64,000 nt of DNA from Apis mellifera (taxonomy: Eukaryota > Arthropoda > Insecta > Hymenoptera > Apidae). Below the pieces are notes generated by a model. It did not search any database. It was not told the DNA's origin and saw nothing but the letters and a program-made list of their open reading frames with translations. Shown here piece by piece: positions 21,484 through 32,279 of the stretch (position 1 is the first letter of the stretch; each line of letters opens with the position of its first letter). The stretch is taken from positions 11,536,050 through 11,600,049 of the forward strand of contig NC_037647.1 of assembly GCF_003254395.2 (NCBI RefSeq), written 5' to 3'. The position numbers and the translations under genes were made by a program.

Positions 21484-21786
21484 ATGAGCAAGATCGAAAA
21501 GAGCATTCTCGGTGTATTTTACTTTTCTACTATCGAAAAGGTAAGAATAACGTTTAGACAAGAAAAAAGTTACGTAAAGTCTATGGAAGTGTGTTAACGG
21601 TATGCCAGTGTCAATCAAAGTTATTTTTCAAAATTTCGTTCCAACAATTTCGACATTAAAAATGCATCACGTTCTGAAAAATCAATCGAAACTGACGAAG
21701 ATAAAGTAAAGACATTGATCGAAGTAAAGTGATGGATAACAACTCGAGAAATTGCTGCGAGATTGAATTTATCGAATTCGAACTGA
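21484..21786 (+). pseudogene. Mariner transposase N-terminal fragment with stops
   Basis: The frame from ATG at 21484 reads MSKIEKSILGVFYF and continues in one phase for about 100 codons. Stops interrupt it at 21595 (TAA), 21730 (TGA) and 21784 (TGA), with no frameshift. Downstream it reads YFSKFRSNNFDIKNASRSEK, then IETDEDKVKTLIE, then ITTREIAARLNLSNS. These match the known order in mariner transposases: the FRSG-type linker with the R-SGRP AT-hook-like motif (here decayed), then the second helix-turn-helix (TTREIAE-LNLS). A full transposase is about 340-350 residues, so less than a third remains. It is dead by nonsense mutation and loss of the catalytic half. Confidence 0.88.
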
Positions 21787-21869
21787 ACTTTACGATCGAA
21801 CGTGAAACGATTAGTGTTTCTTGTCGTGAAAAAAAACGAGATTACGATAAAAACGAAATTAATAGCTAA

Positions 21870-22690
21870 GAATTTTAAGTAAAAATCAGATATATTCTCG
21901 ATTCAACGAAAATAACTTGTATTCATATCGTGTGTAATAAGCTTTTACCTTCTCGTTTCTAGCGCACACCGTGTATAAAGGTTTCGTGCATGGGTGCGCA
22001 TAACTCGCGTTTCAGAGGTCGCTTTTTAAGTCGAGCTACGTTTCTCTTTCTCTTTCTCTCTTAAAATCATTTCGGAGTTGGAATCAAGGTTTAATGCCAT
22101 TTCAGGGCGAGGCTACCGTGTGTTGTACCGTGAACAATGATGCCTCACAATGATCCCTCCCCCCTTTCGACCCGAATTTCATCCCTTGACGAGTTTCCAC
22201 CACGAGTGGCATCTACCTGCGCGTCTACTCGAAATTTCGTTTTCGTCTCTTCGATCGAGGATGAGAGGAGGACAAAGAGGGGAAAAAAAAAAAAGAGAAA
22301 AGGAACGGTCTTCTTCTTGAGACGACTTCGAATCGTGGAATACGTAATCACAGTTAACGATGAAACATATTCATCGACCATTACCAAGCCCGAATATACT
22401 TTAAACGTGTTGAACGTTGCACGTCAAAACGTCCAATGCGCGTATTTGAATGAACGCATCGCGTTCGATTGACGCGAACGAGGAAATTTGCATGAAAAAA
22501 GAACGAAGAAGAAAAGGAGATCGAATACCTCGTATATATATATATATATTTCTCACGACACGTGTGCTTCCCTCAAAAACTCTAAACCCCTTAAATATTG
22601 TGGTATCCTTTCTTAACGATAAGCGAGCATTAAGGGGTATAATTTTTGACGTGGAGGGGGAAGAGGAGAGAGGAGGGCCGGTATTGACAC
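21870..22690. other. Non-coding DNA
   Basis: The sequence is mixed. CT-rich at 22040-22060, opposed 80- and 111-codon frames at 22137-22472 without a domain, a (TA)n run at 22533-22550, and GGA-rich sequence at 22650-22680. No supported feature. Confidence 0.4.
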
Positions 22691-23360
22691 GTGTTTAACG
22701 CGTTTTCAACGGAAACGATCGGTTTCGCGCGCGTAATCACAGGGGTCCACACTTTGATTTACATGCGCAAAAAGGAAAAAAAAAAGAAAAAAGAAAGAAA
22801 ACCTTCCGCCTCGTTTCGATTGAAGGGAACGTCGCGAGAGAGAGAGAGAGAAACAAGAAAAAGAAATTCGCGAAATCCACGCTATTCCATTTATTCGAGA
22901 TTAAGCGGGGAACAAATTACGCGCGCGGCGGGGAGAAGGGAGAGGGAATTTCGAACATTCTCGAGACGAGTGCGCACGCGTGAACACTACGTGTCGTCGG
23001 TCGGTCGGACGGAATTCGATGGTGGATAGGTAGATCGCTGCTACTCCCCTCGAGTATATATATGCAAATGCTTTTGGCAACGTTGTTGTTGATCGAAGGT
23101 AGGAAGAAATGGCCGATAGAAAAAAGAAAAGAGAGAAACTGATCACCGCGTAATTATGCATCATACCTGTACGAATATTTTTCTTCCCCTGTCGTGGAGC
23201 GTTGACGTAGTTTTAAAAAGAGGGGGGAGCGGAGGAGGGGGGAGGGGAGTCGCGAGAATGGTCGTTTCATGCACACTACGATCGAGGGGAGTTGAGCTGT
23301 TGAGCGGAGCACCGTTATGACCAATTTTTTTTTTTATCGCGATTTCTTCCCCTTCCTTTC
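22690..23360. other. Non-coding DNA, partly GC-rich
   Basis: A purine-rich stretch lies at 22768-22802 and (GA)n at 22835-22850. Mixed-GC sequence with CpGs runs from 22910 to 23060, and G-rich runs lie at 23220-23250. A short (TA)n sits at 23055-23063. No gene recognised. Confidence 0.4.
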
Positions 23361-23633
23361 GATCGAATATGTTATTTATATATTTATATCTACATTTGTA
23401 TGGGAATATGATTACAGGATTTTTTCATAGAAGAAAATTTGTGAGAAAAGGAAAAAAGAAATACCGGATGCGAGAAATCTCTTATAATAAACTTATCTCT
23501 CGATTTCTTTTTTTTTTTTTTTCTTTTTCGAAGATATATATATATATAATCAAAGGTTCGAAAATGAAAAGTGGTCTTCGGGAAGAAAGACTTTCATTTT
23601 CACGTCAAGTTTCTTCAAAGCAGGTAATCGAGG

Positions 23634-23635
<2 letters not shown>

Positions 23636-23660
<25 letters not shown>
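23636..23660. repeat. Poly-T tract (~25 T)
   Basis: An unbroken T run within a T-rich stretch; shorter T runs lie at 23507-23521. On the minus strand it could mark a retroposed poly-A tail, but I see no recognisable source sequence next to it. Confidence 0.85.
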
Positions 23661-23664
<4 letters not shown>

Positions 23665-23879
23665 GTTGCTCGTGACAAGAGAGAGAGGAGAACGGAAGAG
23701 AGAGACTGTTGCATGTAAGAACGGATCTTGAAAATTGTCGGCGGTCCTTTGATTCTTCCCAACAGAGATTTCAAGTTCTTCGATTGACCCGCTTCCGGAG
23801 TTCTCAACTGTCAGAAGTAGGTGCTCGTCCGAATGCCTTCCCTTTTCAAAATTTACATCGGTCGCGTTAGTCGTCGTAT

Positions 23880-25145
23880 CGTTTTACAATTTTTTTAAAA
23901 TAATAAATAAAAAAAAAAAAAAAGATTTGAAGATTATCGCGTAAAATTATAAAATAATCTTAAAAGTTGTAATAAATTTTCATATACCAATAATTTTCAA
24001 AATTTTAAATAATTTTCAATCATTTTATTAATTTTTTCAAATAATAAATAAAAAAAAGATTAAAGATCGCGCAAAATCATAAAATAAATTTAAAAGTTAT
24101 AATATTGTCAACAATAGTCAAAACTCTCATATCGTGAATACAATTTTTTCAAACAAACAAATAAAAAAAAAAAAAAAGATTTGAAAGAAATATTCCACTA
24201 AATCTTAAAATAATCTTAATTCGTAATAATTCTCATAAGTTGTCATATTGTTTTATTATTTTTTCAAATAATAAATAAAAAAAAAAAGATCGCGCAAGAT
24301 CATAAAATAAACTTAAAAGTTACAATATTGTCAACAATAGTCAAGACTCTCATAAGTTGTCGTATCGCGAATACAATTTTTTCAAATAAAAAAAAAAAAA
24401 AGAAAGATTTGAAAGAAATATTCCCCGAGATCGAAGAATAATCTTAAAACTCATAATATCAAGTCAAGACTCGCATAAATTATCGTATCGTGAATACAAT
24501 TTTTTCGAATAAATAAAAAAAAAAAAAAGAAAGAAAAAAGGATTTGAAAGAAATTTAAAAATTTTAAAAGTCGTAATATCGTAAAAAATAATTAAAATTC
24601 TCATAAATTGTTATGAATACAATTTTGTCGAATAAATAAAAATTAAAAAAAAAAAAAAGAAAGAAAGAAAGAACGATTTGAAAGAAATTTAAAAATTTTA
24701 AAATTCGTAATATCGTCAAGGATAGTCAAAATTCTCATAAAAATCATGAATACAATTTTGTCGAATAAATAAAAAAAATAAAAAATAAAGAAAGAAAGAA
24801 CGATTTGAAAAATAGTCAAAATTCTCACAAATCGTCGTATCGTGAATACAATTTTGTCGAATAAATAAAAAAAAAAGAAACGAAAGAAAGAAAGAACAAT
24901 TTGAAGAATAGTCAAAATTCTCATAAATCGTCGTATCGTGAATACAATTTTGTCGAATAAATAAAAAAAATAAAAAATAAAGAAAGAAAGAACGATTTGA
25001 AAAATAGTCAAAATTCTCACAAATCGTCGTATCGTGAATACAATTTTGTCGAATAAATAAAAAAGAAAAACGATGTAAAAAATAGTCAAAATTCTCACAA
25101 ATCGTCGTATCGCGAATACAATTTTATTGAATAAATAAAAAAAGA
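23880..25145. repeat. Minisatellite with 96-133-bp units and poly-A cores
   Basis: The anchor ACAATTTT(T/G)TCGAATAAATA recurs with its CAATTTT at 24141, 24374, 24497, 24620, 24753, 24849, 24945, 25041 and 25119. Spacing is about 117-133 bp in the left half and exactly 96 bp for three consecutive units on the right. Each unit has the anchor, an A-run with GAAAGAAAGA, GATTTGAA, AGTCAAAATTCTCA and TCGTCGTATCGTGAAT. Because 96 is a multiple of three, the minus strand carries a 151-codon frame (24643-25098) with a 32-residue internal repeat, which is a satellite translation and not a gene. Confidence 0.92.
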
Positions 25146-25189
25146 AAAGAAAGAAAAAAGAGCACGAGATCGTGGAACGATCTTAAAGC

Positions 25190-25470
25190 CCGTAATATCG
25201 CGGACGACGCTGTTAATTATCGGCCCACGTAGAACGTTGCGCGGATCGAGGCAAGCGCGCGTGCGTCGCCAGCCAGAGCTACCTCCTCTTTTTTTTAAAC
25301 GCGCAACTCGATCGCCGATGTTTCGGGAAGGAAAGTCGACCTCGATTACTCCGCGGTACAATCACGAGGGAAGCGGCTGCGCGGCGTGGCGCGGCGCGGG
25401 AAGGATGACCAGCAGCGGCGGATGGAGGCAGCCGCGGGCACGCCTTCCGAAATTGTATGCGAAAAAAAAA
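25190..25470. other. GC/CpG-rich patch
   Basis: This block is rich in CpG and GCG words (GCAAGCGCGCGTGCGTCGCC, GGCGTGGCGCGGCGCGGG), in sharp contrast to the AT-rich array before it. It may be a promoter or exon edge, but I find no TATA box, and the frames on both strands show no domain. Confidence 0.3.
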
Positions 25471-26580
25471 AGAAAAAGAAAAAGAAAAATAATGCGATGT
25501 TGCAGGGAGGAGGAAGGAAGAAAAAGGCTTGGCTCGCAACGTTTGGTTAATTGATAATTACTCTGGAGGGGGGGAGGGAGGATTCGATAATTAATCTCTC
25601 GAGATTTCGTGGGGCCGAGACGCGTGGCTCTCCTTCTTTACTTATTTATCCCATTACATGGTACCGTAAGTCGTTTCATCAACGGGTTTCAATAAGATAT
25701 TGTTGGTCGGTTAATTTATGCAGAAAATTATCCGTAACGAAGGGACTCGTGTTACTCGTATAAATTGATATATATATATATATATTTCTCTCTTTCCTCG
25801 TTATTTATCGGTTTTATATTTTTTTAATTCTTCTTCTTTTTAAAAGAATGATTAAAGTCAAACGCGTGACGAATTATCGAGCTCGTAATTATCGATCTAA
25901 TGAAATTCCCTTTAACAAAGGCCGATTAATCCTCGATAAATACTACTGCGCATAATTAACGCATTATTATTATAACCGATCGAAGGAGTTACGTGCTAGA
26001 AATTAAAATATACAACCGCCTGTGCGCACACAGCTGCCCCCTTTTATTACAATCTTATTTAATAAAAACGAATAACTAATAACGCAAATGTTGAAACTTT
26101 TTTTTTTTCTTTCTTACCAATTTTCACGAACGCTTTTTATCATTCTCGATACTTTTTTACGCATGCGGCGCTCGTAATAATATTCCTGCGGTAAATGAAA
26201 TTCATCGTGCAAGAAGAAAAAAAAAATAAGGAAAGAGATACAATTTGCAACATAACTTTTTCAAGCCGTGAAAGTACAAGACCTGAATTTTACCATAATT
26301 GTAGGACGTGAAAAAAAGGAGAGAAAAATAACGAGGGAGAGAGAGAGAGAGAGAGGACTTAGGATAAATTTTTACGAGATACACTTCCCCGAACGGATAC
26401 ATCAGATAACTTCATTTCCTGGATCCAATTAAGAATCGAGCGTTATACATTTTCTTTTTTTTTTTTTTTAAGACGAGACATATGCCCCAAAAACGAGACA
26501 TTAATTCGTGTAATTTCTCGTGGCGCGTCTATTATTGGGTTAATAATAATGTTACGGTACACGGATGTGTACACGCTTCG
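25470..26580. other. AT-rich non-coding DNA
   Basis: It contains short (TA)n (25770-25786), T-runs (26098-26110, 26455-26470) and a (GA)n run (26336-26354). Nothing coding or structural beyond these. Confidence 0.5.
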
Positions 26581-26599
26581 CCTTGCACCGTGTTACGCC

Positions 26600-26830
26600 G
26601 TTATATATATATATATATATATACACACGCGCATGCGCATATATATATATATATATAAAATACACACACGCGCATGCGCATATATATATATAAAATACAC
26701 ACACGCGCATGCGCATATATATATATATATAAAATACACACACGCGCATGCGCATATATATATAAAATACACACACGCGCATGCGCATATATATATATAT
26801 ATAAAATACACACACGCGCATGCGCACACA
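26600..26830. repeat. Composite (TA)n + ACACACACGCGCATGCGCA array, six copies
   Basis: Six units each consist of a variable (TA)n run, AAAATACACACACGCG and the self-complementary word GCGCATGCGC. Their CATGCG cores lie at about 26632, 26673, 26709, 26748, 26780 and 26819, so spacing is 32-41 bp. The whole tract is alternating purine-pyrimidine. Frames on both strands (26549-27150) encode Tyr-Ile and Cys-Ala repeats from it and are not genes. Confidence 0.95.
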
Positions 26831-26859
26831 TCGCCTCCTTCCAATTTCGTAGCGGAGAC

Positions 26860-26910
26860 TCCGTCCGTCCGTCCGTCCATCCGTGCGTCCGTCCGTCTGT
26901 CCGTCCGTGA
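26860..26910. repeat. (CCGT)n microsatellite
   Basis: About 11 tetranucleotide units with single-base variants (CCAT, GCGT, CTGT) lie immediately after the TA/CG composite array. Confidence 0.9.
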
Positions 26911-28740
26911 ATTCGTAGCGGTGGTGGGGGAGGCGGGAGGAACGCGAAATTCGGCACGGGGGAAAAGCCGAGGAGCGACACCTTTCATTATCTCATGCGA
27001 GGCACGTGGCTCGGTGCACGACAACTTTCTCGAAGCTGCGTTTTTCATCTCGATAATTATCTCGGTCCCTCGAGGGTGTCCCATGTAGATTACGTCGTGC
27101 AAAAAAACGCTCGGGGCAACGTAAACGGTGCTACGACACTGGCGATGCAAAAACTCAACGCGATCACGGTTTCGATATATTTATATATATATATGTGTAT
27201 GTGTGTGTGGGATATAGGAAAAAAAACCGTTTTACCGTTATTAATTATAACCGTGGAAAGAAGCCTTATCTAACGGTTTGCACTTTCCAGAAAAAGAGAA
27301 AAACGGAGAGGAGCCGTGACCGTGCCGCGAGGCCGCTGTTACTCGGATGATTCGACGAGTTTGTTGGCAACGTTGAACTTGAATTTTCGTCCAAGTTAAA
27401 TAGCGATGATCCTGCTGACGTTACGTTGAATTTCGTTTTAATAATATAAGAGAAAGTTTGTTTAATTAAATCTTAATCTGTATGAGATGTAAAAGTGAAA
27501 GTATATGTGTGCGCGTGTGTGTACGTTATTACTTTTTCGTCTGTTGTTTTTTCCTTCTTCGAATTCCTCTTTGCAACTTTGTTTTTTTCGTACATTTGCA
27601 TGGCTGAGTTGAGGCCAAGTTATTGCGGGAAAGAAAGAAAGGAGATGAATTATTTTTTTTAAAAATACTCGAAATATTAATTTATCTTTGTTTACTCACG
27701 ACACGAACGTTACGAAGATTAAAAAAGATTAAAAAAGAGGAGGCATTTTGGTTTTGGTGTACGCGCGTAACATTATACGCGTAATGGTTAAAAGATAACC
27801 GTGCAAGCCGTATAAACACAGCTTTTGAATTTTAGCGTCGTTTTTTAGCATCTTTGGCCGTAATTACTATATCATGCAAATGGTAGGTGGTGCTGCCTCG
27901 GTGGATCCTCGATAAAAAAAAAAAAAAAGAAAAAAAAGACGAAGAGAAGGAATTCTTCGTGTAACAATGTTTCTTCGTGGCACGCTGCAATATCATTTAC
28001 CTGGCTAAAAATTATGCAAAGGCTGGGAACGACAAGAGAGGAGCATCGCCACCTATGCATCAAACGAGAAACGAATTTCTCGGAAAAAAGTATAACGCTA
28101 TAACACGCTATACCCGAGATGCGTTATAAAAGGTTATATACTTTATATACCTTCTCAGTAGTGACTGACTTTTTTCCCGAAAGAAAGAAAAAAAAAATAA
28201 TAAATCGTTTATTTTTTTCCGTCTAGTCATGGGATGATAATGATGCGGCGATTCCCATATTTAATACCCTCGTTAAGTTTCGTATAGAAATTTCTGCATC
28301 ATCTTTGTCACGGGGCTACGCGTTAAACGAGCCGAAACGACTATTAGTAACATTCCTTTTCCTATTCGTTCCTGTACCCTTAAAAAAAAAAAAAATCGGT
28401 CGGATCAGAAATTTAGAAAAGTTTTTTTTATGAAATTTTCGACTCTTTTTGTTGAAGAAATGTACATGTATATGTATGTACGATTAGATTAAAAAATTGT
28501 ATATAGATTAAATTAATTTTAAATTTGGAACTGGTGTAAAATATTACGCGCGAGAGAACTGCGTCGTTGCGTTTACGATGCACAGCTCTTACGATTCGAC
28601 AGCGAGAGATCATAAAGATCTTATCGGTGCACCTTACGCGCGTTTCGAAAAAACTTAAGTATCGTCGATAAATACGGACGGCACGTGTATCGTCGTTATT
28701 GCAATTTCAATGAATTAATGTATATTGATGTGTACGTACC
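26910..28740. other. Non-coding DNA with short simple repeats
   Basis: A mixed-GC segment (26920-27150) is followed by (TA)n/(TG)n at 27176-27210, (GT)n-like sequence at 27505-27522, an A-run at 27913-27940 and T-rich sequence. The stretch 27860-28070 contains ATGCAAAT and several short words that could be regulatory. No gene found. Confidence 0.4.
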
Positions 28741-28749
28741 GGGTGATTC

Positions 28750-29370
28750 GAAAACGATCGATCGAGAAGGAGAATAATCTCGTATGGCAGGGATTATGGG
28801 CCTATTCCGAATACCGAGCGAAGAAACGGTGTTAAAAAGAGGAGGGGGGAGGGGGAAGGAGAAAAAGGAAAAACGAGAAAATGCGCTCGTGAGAGAAGCG
28901 CGCTCGGGTAAAGTGTCCTCGATGGTTGGCCACAATTTCGTGGCAAAAAGATAAAAGTGAGGAAAGGTTCGGCCGTATTCTCCTCCGTTCGATTGCTCTC
29001 TTTTACACGAGGATCAGGGATACAGCGTTGCGCATGCGCGAGCTCGTGTGCGCAGCAAGAAGGCGCGGGGGCACTCGTGGCAAGTCGCCCGGATAATTTG
29101 AAAGCGATCCGATCTTCCCTGGCAGCTGCCTGCCTTACGCGTAAAATATTCAAGAACTGGTCTCTCTCCCTTCTTACTTACATTACATTAGTCGGTTTGT
29201 TAAGCAAGACGTTGACGAAGGCCTGCGTTACTTTCCCCCTCCCCTCCTCCTCAAACTTTATCGCGGAATCCGATTCGTTTAGAAATTATATTTACTCGAT
29301 ACTTGTCTCTCGAACGTTCGAACGACTTGACCGACCGGGTTGCGTAAATGTAGCGTGTCGCGCATGACCG
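28750..29370. other. Mixed-GC DNA, possible promoter or exon area
   Basis: A GGA-rich tract lies at 28833-28880, and 29020-29130 is GC-rich and non-repetitive with GCGCATGCGCG. Opposed frames of 119 and 136 codons (28794-29367) are open but show no domain, and their overlap suggests compositional openness. No call beyond this. Confidence 0.3.
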
Positions 29371-30590
29371 CGTCGATAAATTTTTATCCATAACTCATCG
29401 TTTCATTGGCCGAAAACGCTTTCGTAAAGAACTTTTTCCCCATATTCCTTCTTTTTTTTTTCTTTTTTTTTCTTTTTTTCGTTCGAAAAGGTAATAAAGG
29501 TCTTTTACGTACTCTTTATACGCTCTGCTTTCACCGAAACAAGCATCAAAAAATTCCCCGGCCTCCAACAGCAATACACTACGCACCTTCGTATCTCTGA
29601 TGGTATTACGTACGTATTTTTACAAGCGTGCGCGCATGAGTTAAAAATTCTTCTCGTCCTTCGAAACGTAATTAATACGAGATAAAGGAAAATGTTACTT
29701 ATCCGGTATCGTTTTAAATGCTTAAAGAGAAGCGGACACGTTACAAATCTATACTCTTCCCCGAATAATTTTACCGCTTGCGCTACCCAATACAAAAAGG
29801 TATCGCGTTACCGTAACCGAAACTCAAACCTCTGTTTCCATCTTACTTACGCCGTGGCGCGGTTGGCAACCGACGAAGAAAATTTCTACGGGATTAAAAG
29901 ATTTTCCGAGGCTCGAACTTTAAAAGCGGCCGATAAGACAACCGTGCGTATTGACCAACGGGGATAAACAACCGCACGTTAGCAGCAATATTCGCGTATT
30001 TGAATCCATTGTATAGCCTCGATCGAAATCGATACCACCGAAAAGGTGCAACGTCGGTTTCCCTTTGAAAATTAGAAACTTATTTTCTCGAACGTTGCGT
30101 CTTACGTAATTTTCTCTGTCTTTTTTTTTTCTCTTTTCCAAAAATTCGAGACCACAACAGTGGCGTGGAAAAAAAAAAGAGAAAATGCGTGAATAGAATT
30201 CGCCACGATTTGTGATTCCCCTTTCACCACGGCTGGCTTTCCTCGCGTTCTCGTCTGCGGAGATGCGATCCCATTGATCGGGCCTCAGAATTCGAAACCT
30301 TCACAATCGTGCGGGTCGCGAAAGGGTTGGCCCAGGTGGCCCGGGCACCCACGTCTCCGCTCTAAATGGAATCGTTCGACGGATCGACGTTTTCGAGAGA
30401 TATCCAGCCGAGGATCGAGGTAAAATGACCGAGGCATTTTTCATCCCTCGGACGATGAGCCAGCGGAAATCCGTGTTCGATTTCGACATTCTACGCATCG
30501 TTCCTCCTTGAACGAAAAGCATACGCGTTTCGAAACGGGCTGTTCTATTGAAATAAGTTATAGATACAAATGTTAGGAATATTTGTAACA
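29370..30590. other. Non-coding DNA
   Basis: T-runs occur at 29451-29480 and 30121-30130, and an A-run at 30172-30180. 30200-30520 is mixed-GC. The 91- to 96-codon frames at 29505-29967 and 30301-30591 have no recognisable domain. Confidence 0.4.
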
Positions 30591-30594
30591 TTTT

Positions 30595-32270
30595 TTTTAC
30601 ATGTGTTTAAAAATATATCGCGACGGAATTTTTTCGTTGAAAAAGGAATTCGGTCAAATTATTGCGTTCATTTATTGTTTCCAATACGCTTAATAATAAC
30701 ATTTAGATAATTATTTGAGATGATTTCGGTTATTAACGATCGAAAAATCTATCGAATATTTAAAATCGATTTCAAAAATCACGTAATTATTTATTTTATT
30801 ATTGTTTCTGTTATTTTATTTTTTTGAGTTGGTACCTTGTTAATTTTCGTTCATTTTTCTTAAAAATATATCGTGACGGCCAGGCGGAATTTCGTTAATA
30901 ATATAAATAATTTATAAATAACATTTAGACGAAGAATTTTAGTCCAAAAAATCAATCGAGCAAATATTTAAATTTCAAAAAAGATTTTATAGATTTTATA
31001 GATTAAAGATTATTGTTAAAATTAATTATTAATTTTCTTTCACAAGTATTTAAAAATATATCGTGACGGAATTACGTTTCCTTAATAAATATATAAATAA
31101 TTTATAAATAAAATTTAGACGAAGAATTTTAGTCCAAAAAATCAATCGACCAAATTTTTTAAACTTCACAAGCGATTTTATATTGTAGTTTTATTATTGA
31201 ATTTTTTCCACTATTTAAATTAATTATTACCTTATTAATTTTCTTTCACAGATACTTAAAAATATATCGTGACAGGCAGGCGAAATTACGTTTCATTAAT
31301 AAATATATAAATAATATATAAATAACAATAAAAACACGGTATTCGATGAATATAAATTAAATTCTTGGATGGAAATCTTGGACCGAAAAATCAATCGAGC
31401 AAATATTTAAATTTAAAAAAAAATTTTATAGTTTTTATTATTGAATTTTTTTTCCACTATTTCCACTATTTAAATTAATTATTAATTTTCTTTCATAGGT
31501 ATTTAAAAATAAAATTTAAAAATTTCGTTAATAAATATATAAATAATATATAAATAAAAATTAAACGAAGCACGGTATTCGATGAATATAAATTAAATTC
31601 TTCGATGGCTTGAATCGAAAAATCAATCGAGCAAATATTTAAATTTCAAAAAAAATTTTATAGTTTTTATTATTGAATTTTTTTTCACTATTTCCACTAT
31701 TTAAATTAATTATTAATTTTTTTTACACGTATTAAAAAATATCGTGACGGAATTACGTTTCATTAATAAATATATAAATAATATATAAATAAAAATTAAA
31801 CGAAGCACGATATTCGATGAATATAAATTAAATTCTTCGATGGCTTGAATCGAAAAATTAATCGAGAAAATATTTAAATTTTATATAGTTTTATTATTGA
31901 ATTTTTTTTTCCATTATTTCCACTATTTAAATTAATTATTGATTTTTTTTACACGTATTTAAAAATATATCGTGATAGAATTACGTTTCATTAATAAATA
32001 TATAAATAATATATAAATAACATTTAGACGAAACACGGTATTCGATTAATTATATAAATTAAATTTTTCCATGGCTTGAATCGAAAAATCAATCGAGCAA
32101 ATATTTAAATTTTATATAGTTTTATTATTGAATTTTTTTTCCATTATTTCCACTATTTAAATTAATTATTAATTTTTTTACACGTATTTAAAAATATATC
32201 GTGACGGAATTACATTTCATTAATATAAATATATAAATAACATTTAGACGAGGGACGGTATTCGAGCGTA
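30595..32270. repeat. AT-rich tandem array, ~190-253-bp units, eight copies
   Basis: The anchor TTAAAAATATATCGTGACGG, or a close variant, occurs near 30609, 30862, 31052, 31258, 31504, 31734, 31961 and 32191. The last intervals are 230, 227 and 230 bp. A full unit carries TTACGTTTCATTAATAAAT, a TATAAATAA run, CACGGTATTCGATGAATAT, AAAAATCAATCGAGCAAAT, a poly-A or poly-T core and CACTATTTAAATTAATTAT. The left copies are shorter and more diverged, so the array decays toward its left edge. No frame stays open. Confidence 0.92.
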
Positions 32271-32279
32271 TATTAAACT

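Larger units (their letters stand above)
21208..21862 (+). mobile_element. Decayed mariner-type element, relic 1
   Basis: The element starts TTGGGTCGCTAGGAACG after a TA dinucleotide. A leader follows with the same words as relic 2 (AGCGACACGAGTGTCGCTAG, CAGCCAACTTC, CTCGGAAAGTA), then a transposase remnant. The body ends near GTCGTGAAAAAAAACGAG, the same point at which relic 2 passes into its 3' terminal repeat. The 3' end is therefore truncated or badly decayed, and the boundary at about 21845-21870 is approximate. The catalytic DD-E domain is absent. Confidence 0.8.

Noticed and set aside
24643..25098. 151-codon minus-strand frame with a repeated 32-residue hydrophobic unit
   Set aside because: It is the translation of the 96-bp minisatellite. 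The period is a multiple of three, which keeps the frame open without selection.
26549..27150. 179- and 185-codon frames on both strands with Tyr-Ile and Cys-Ala-His repeats
   Set aside because: They read through the (TA)n/(AC)n/GCGCATGCGC array. Both strands and several phases are open, which is a property of the repeat.
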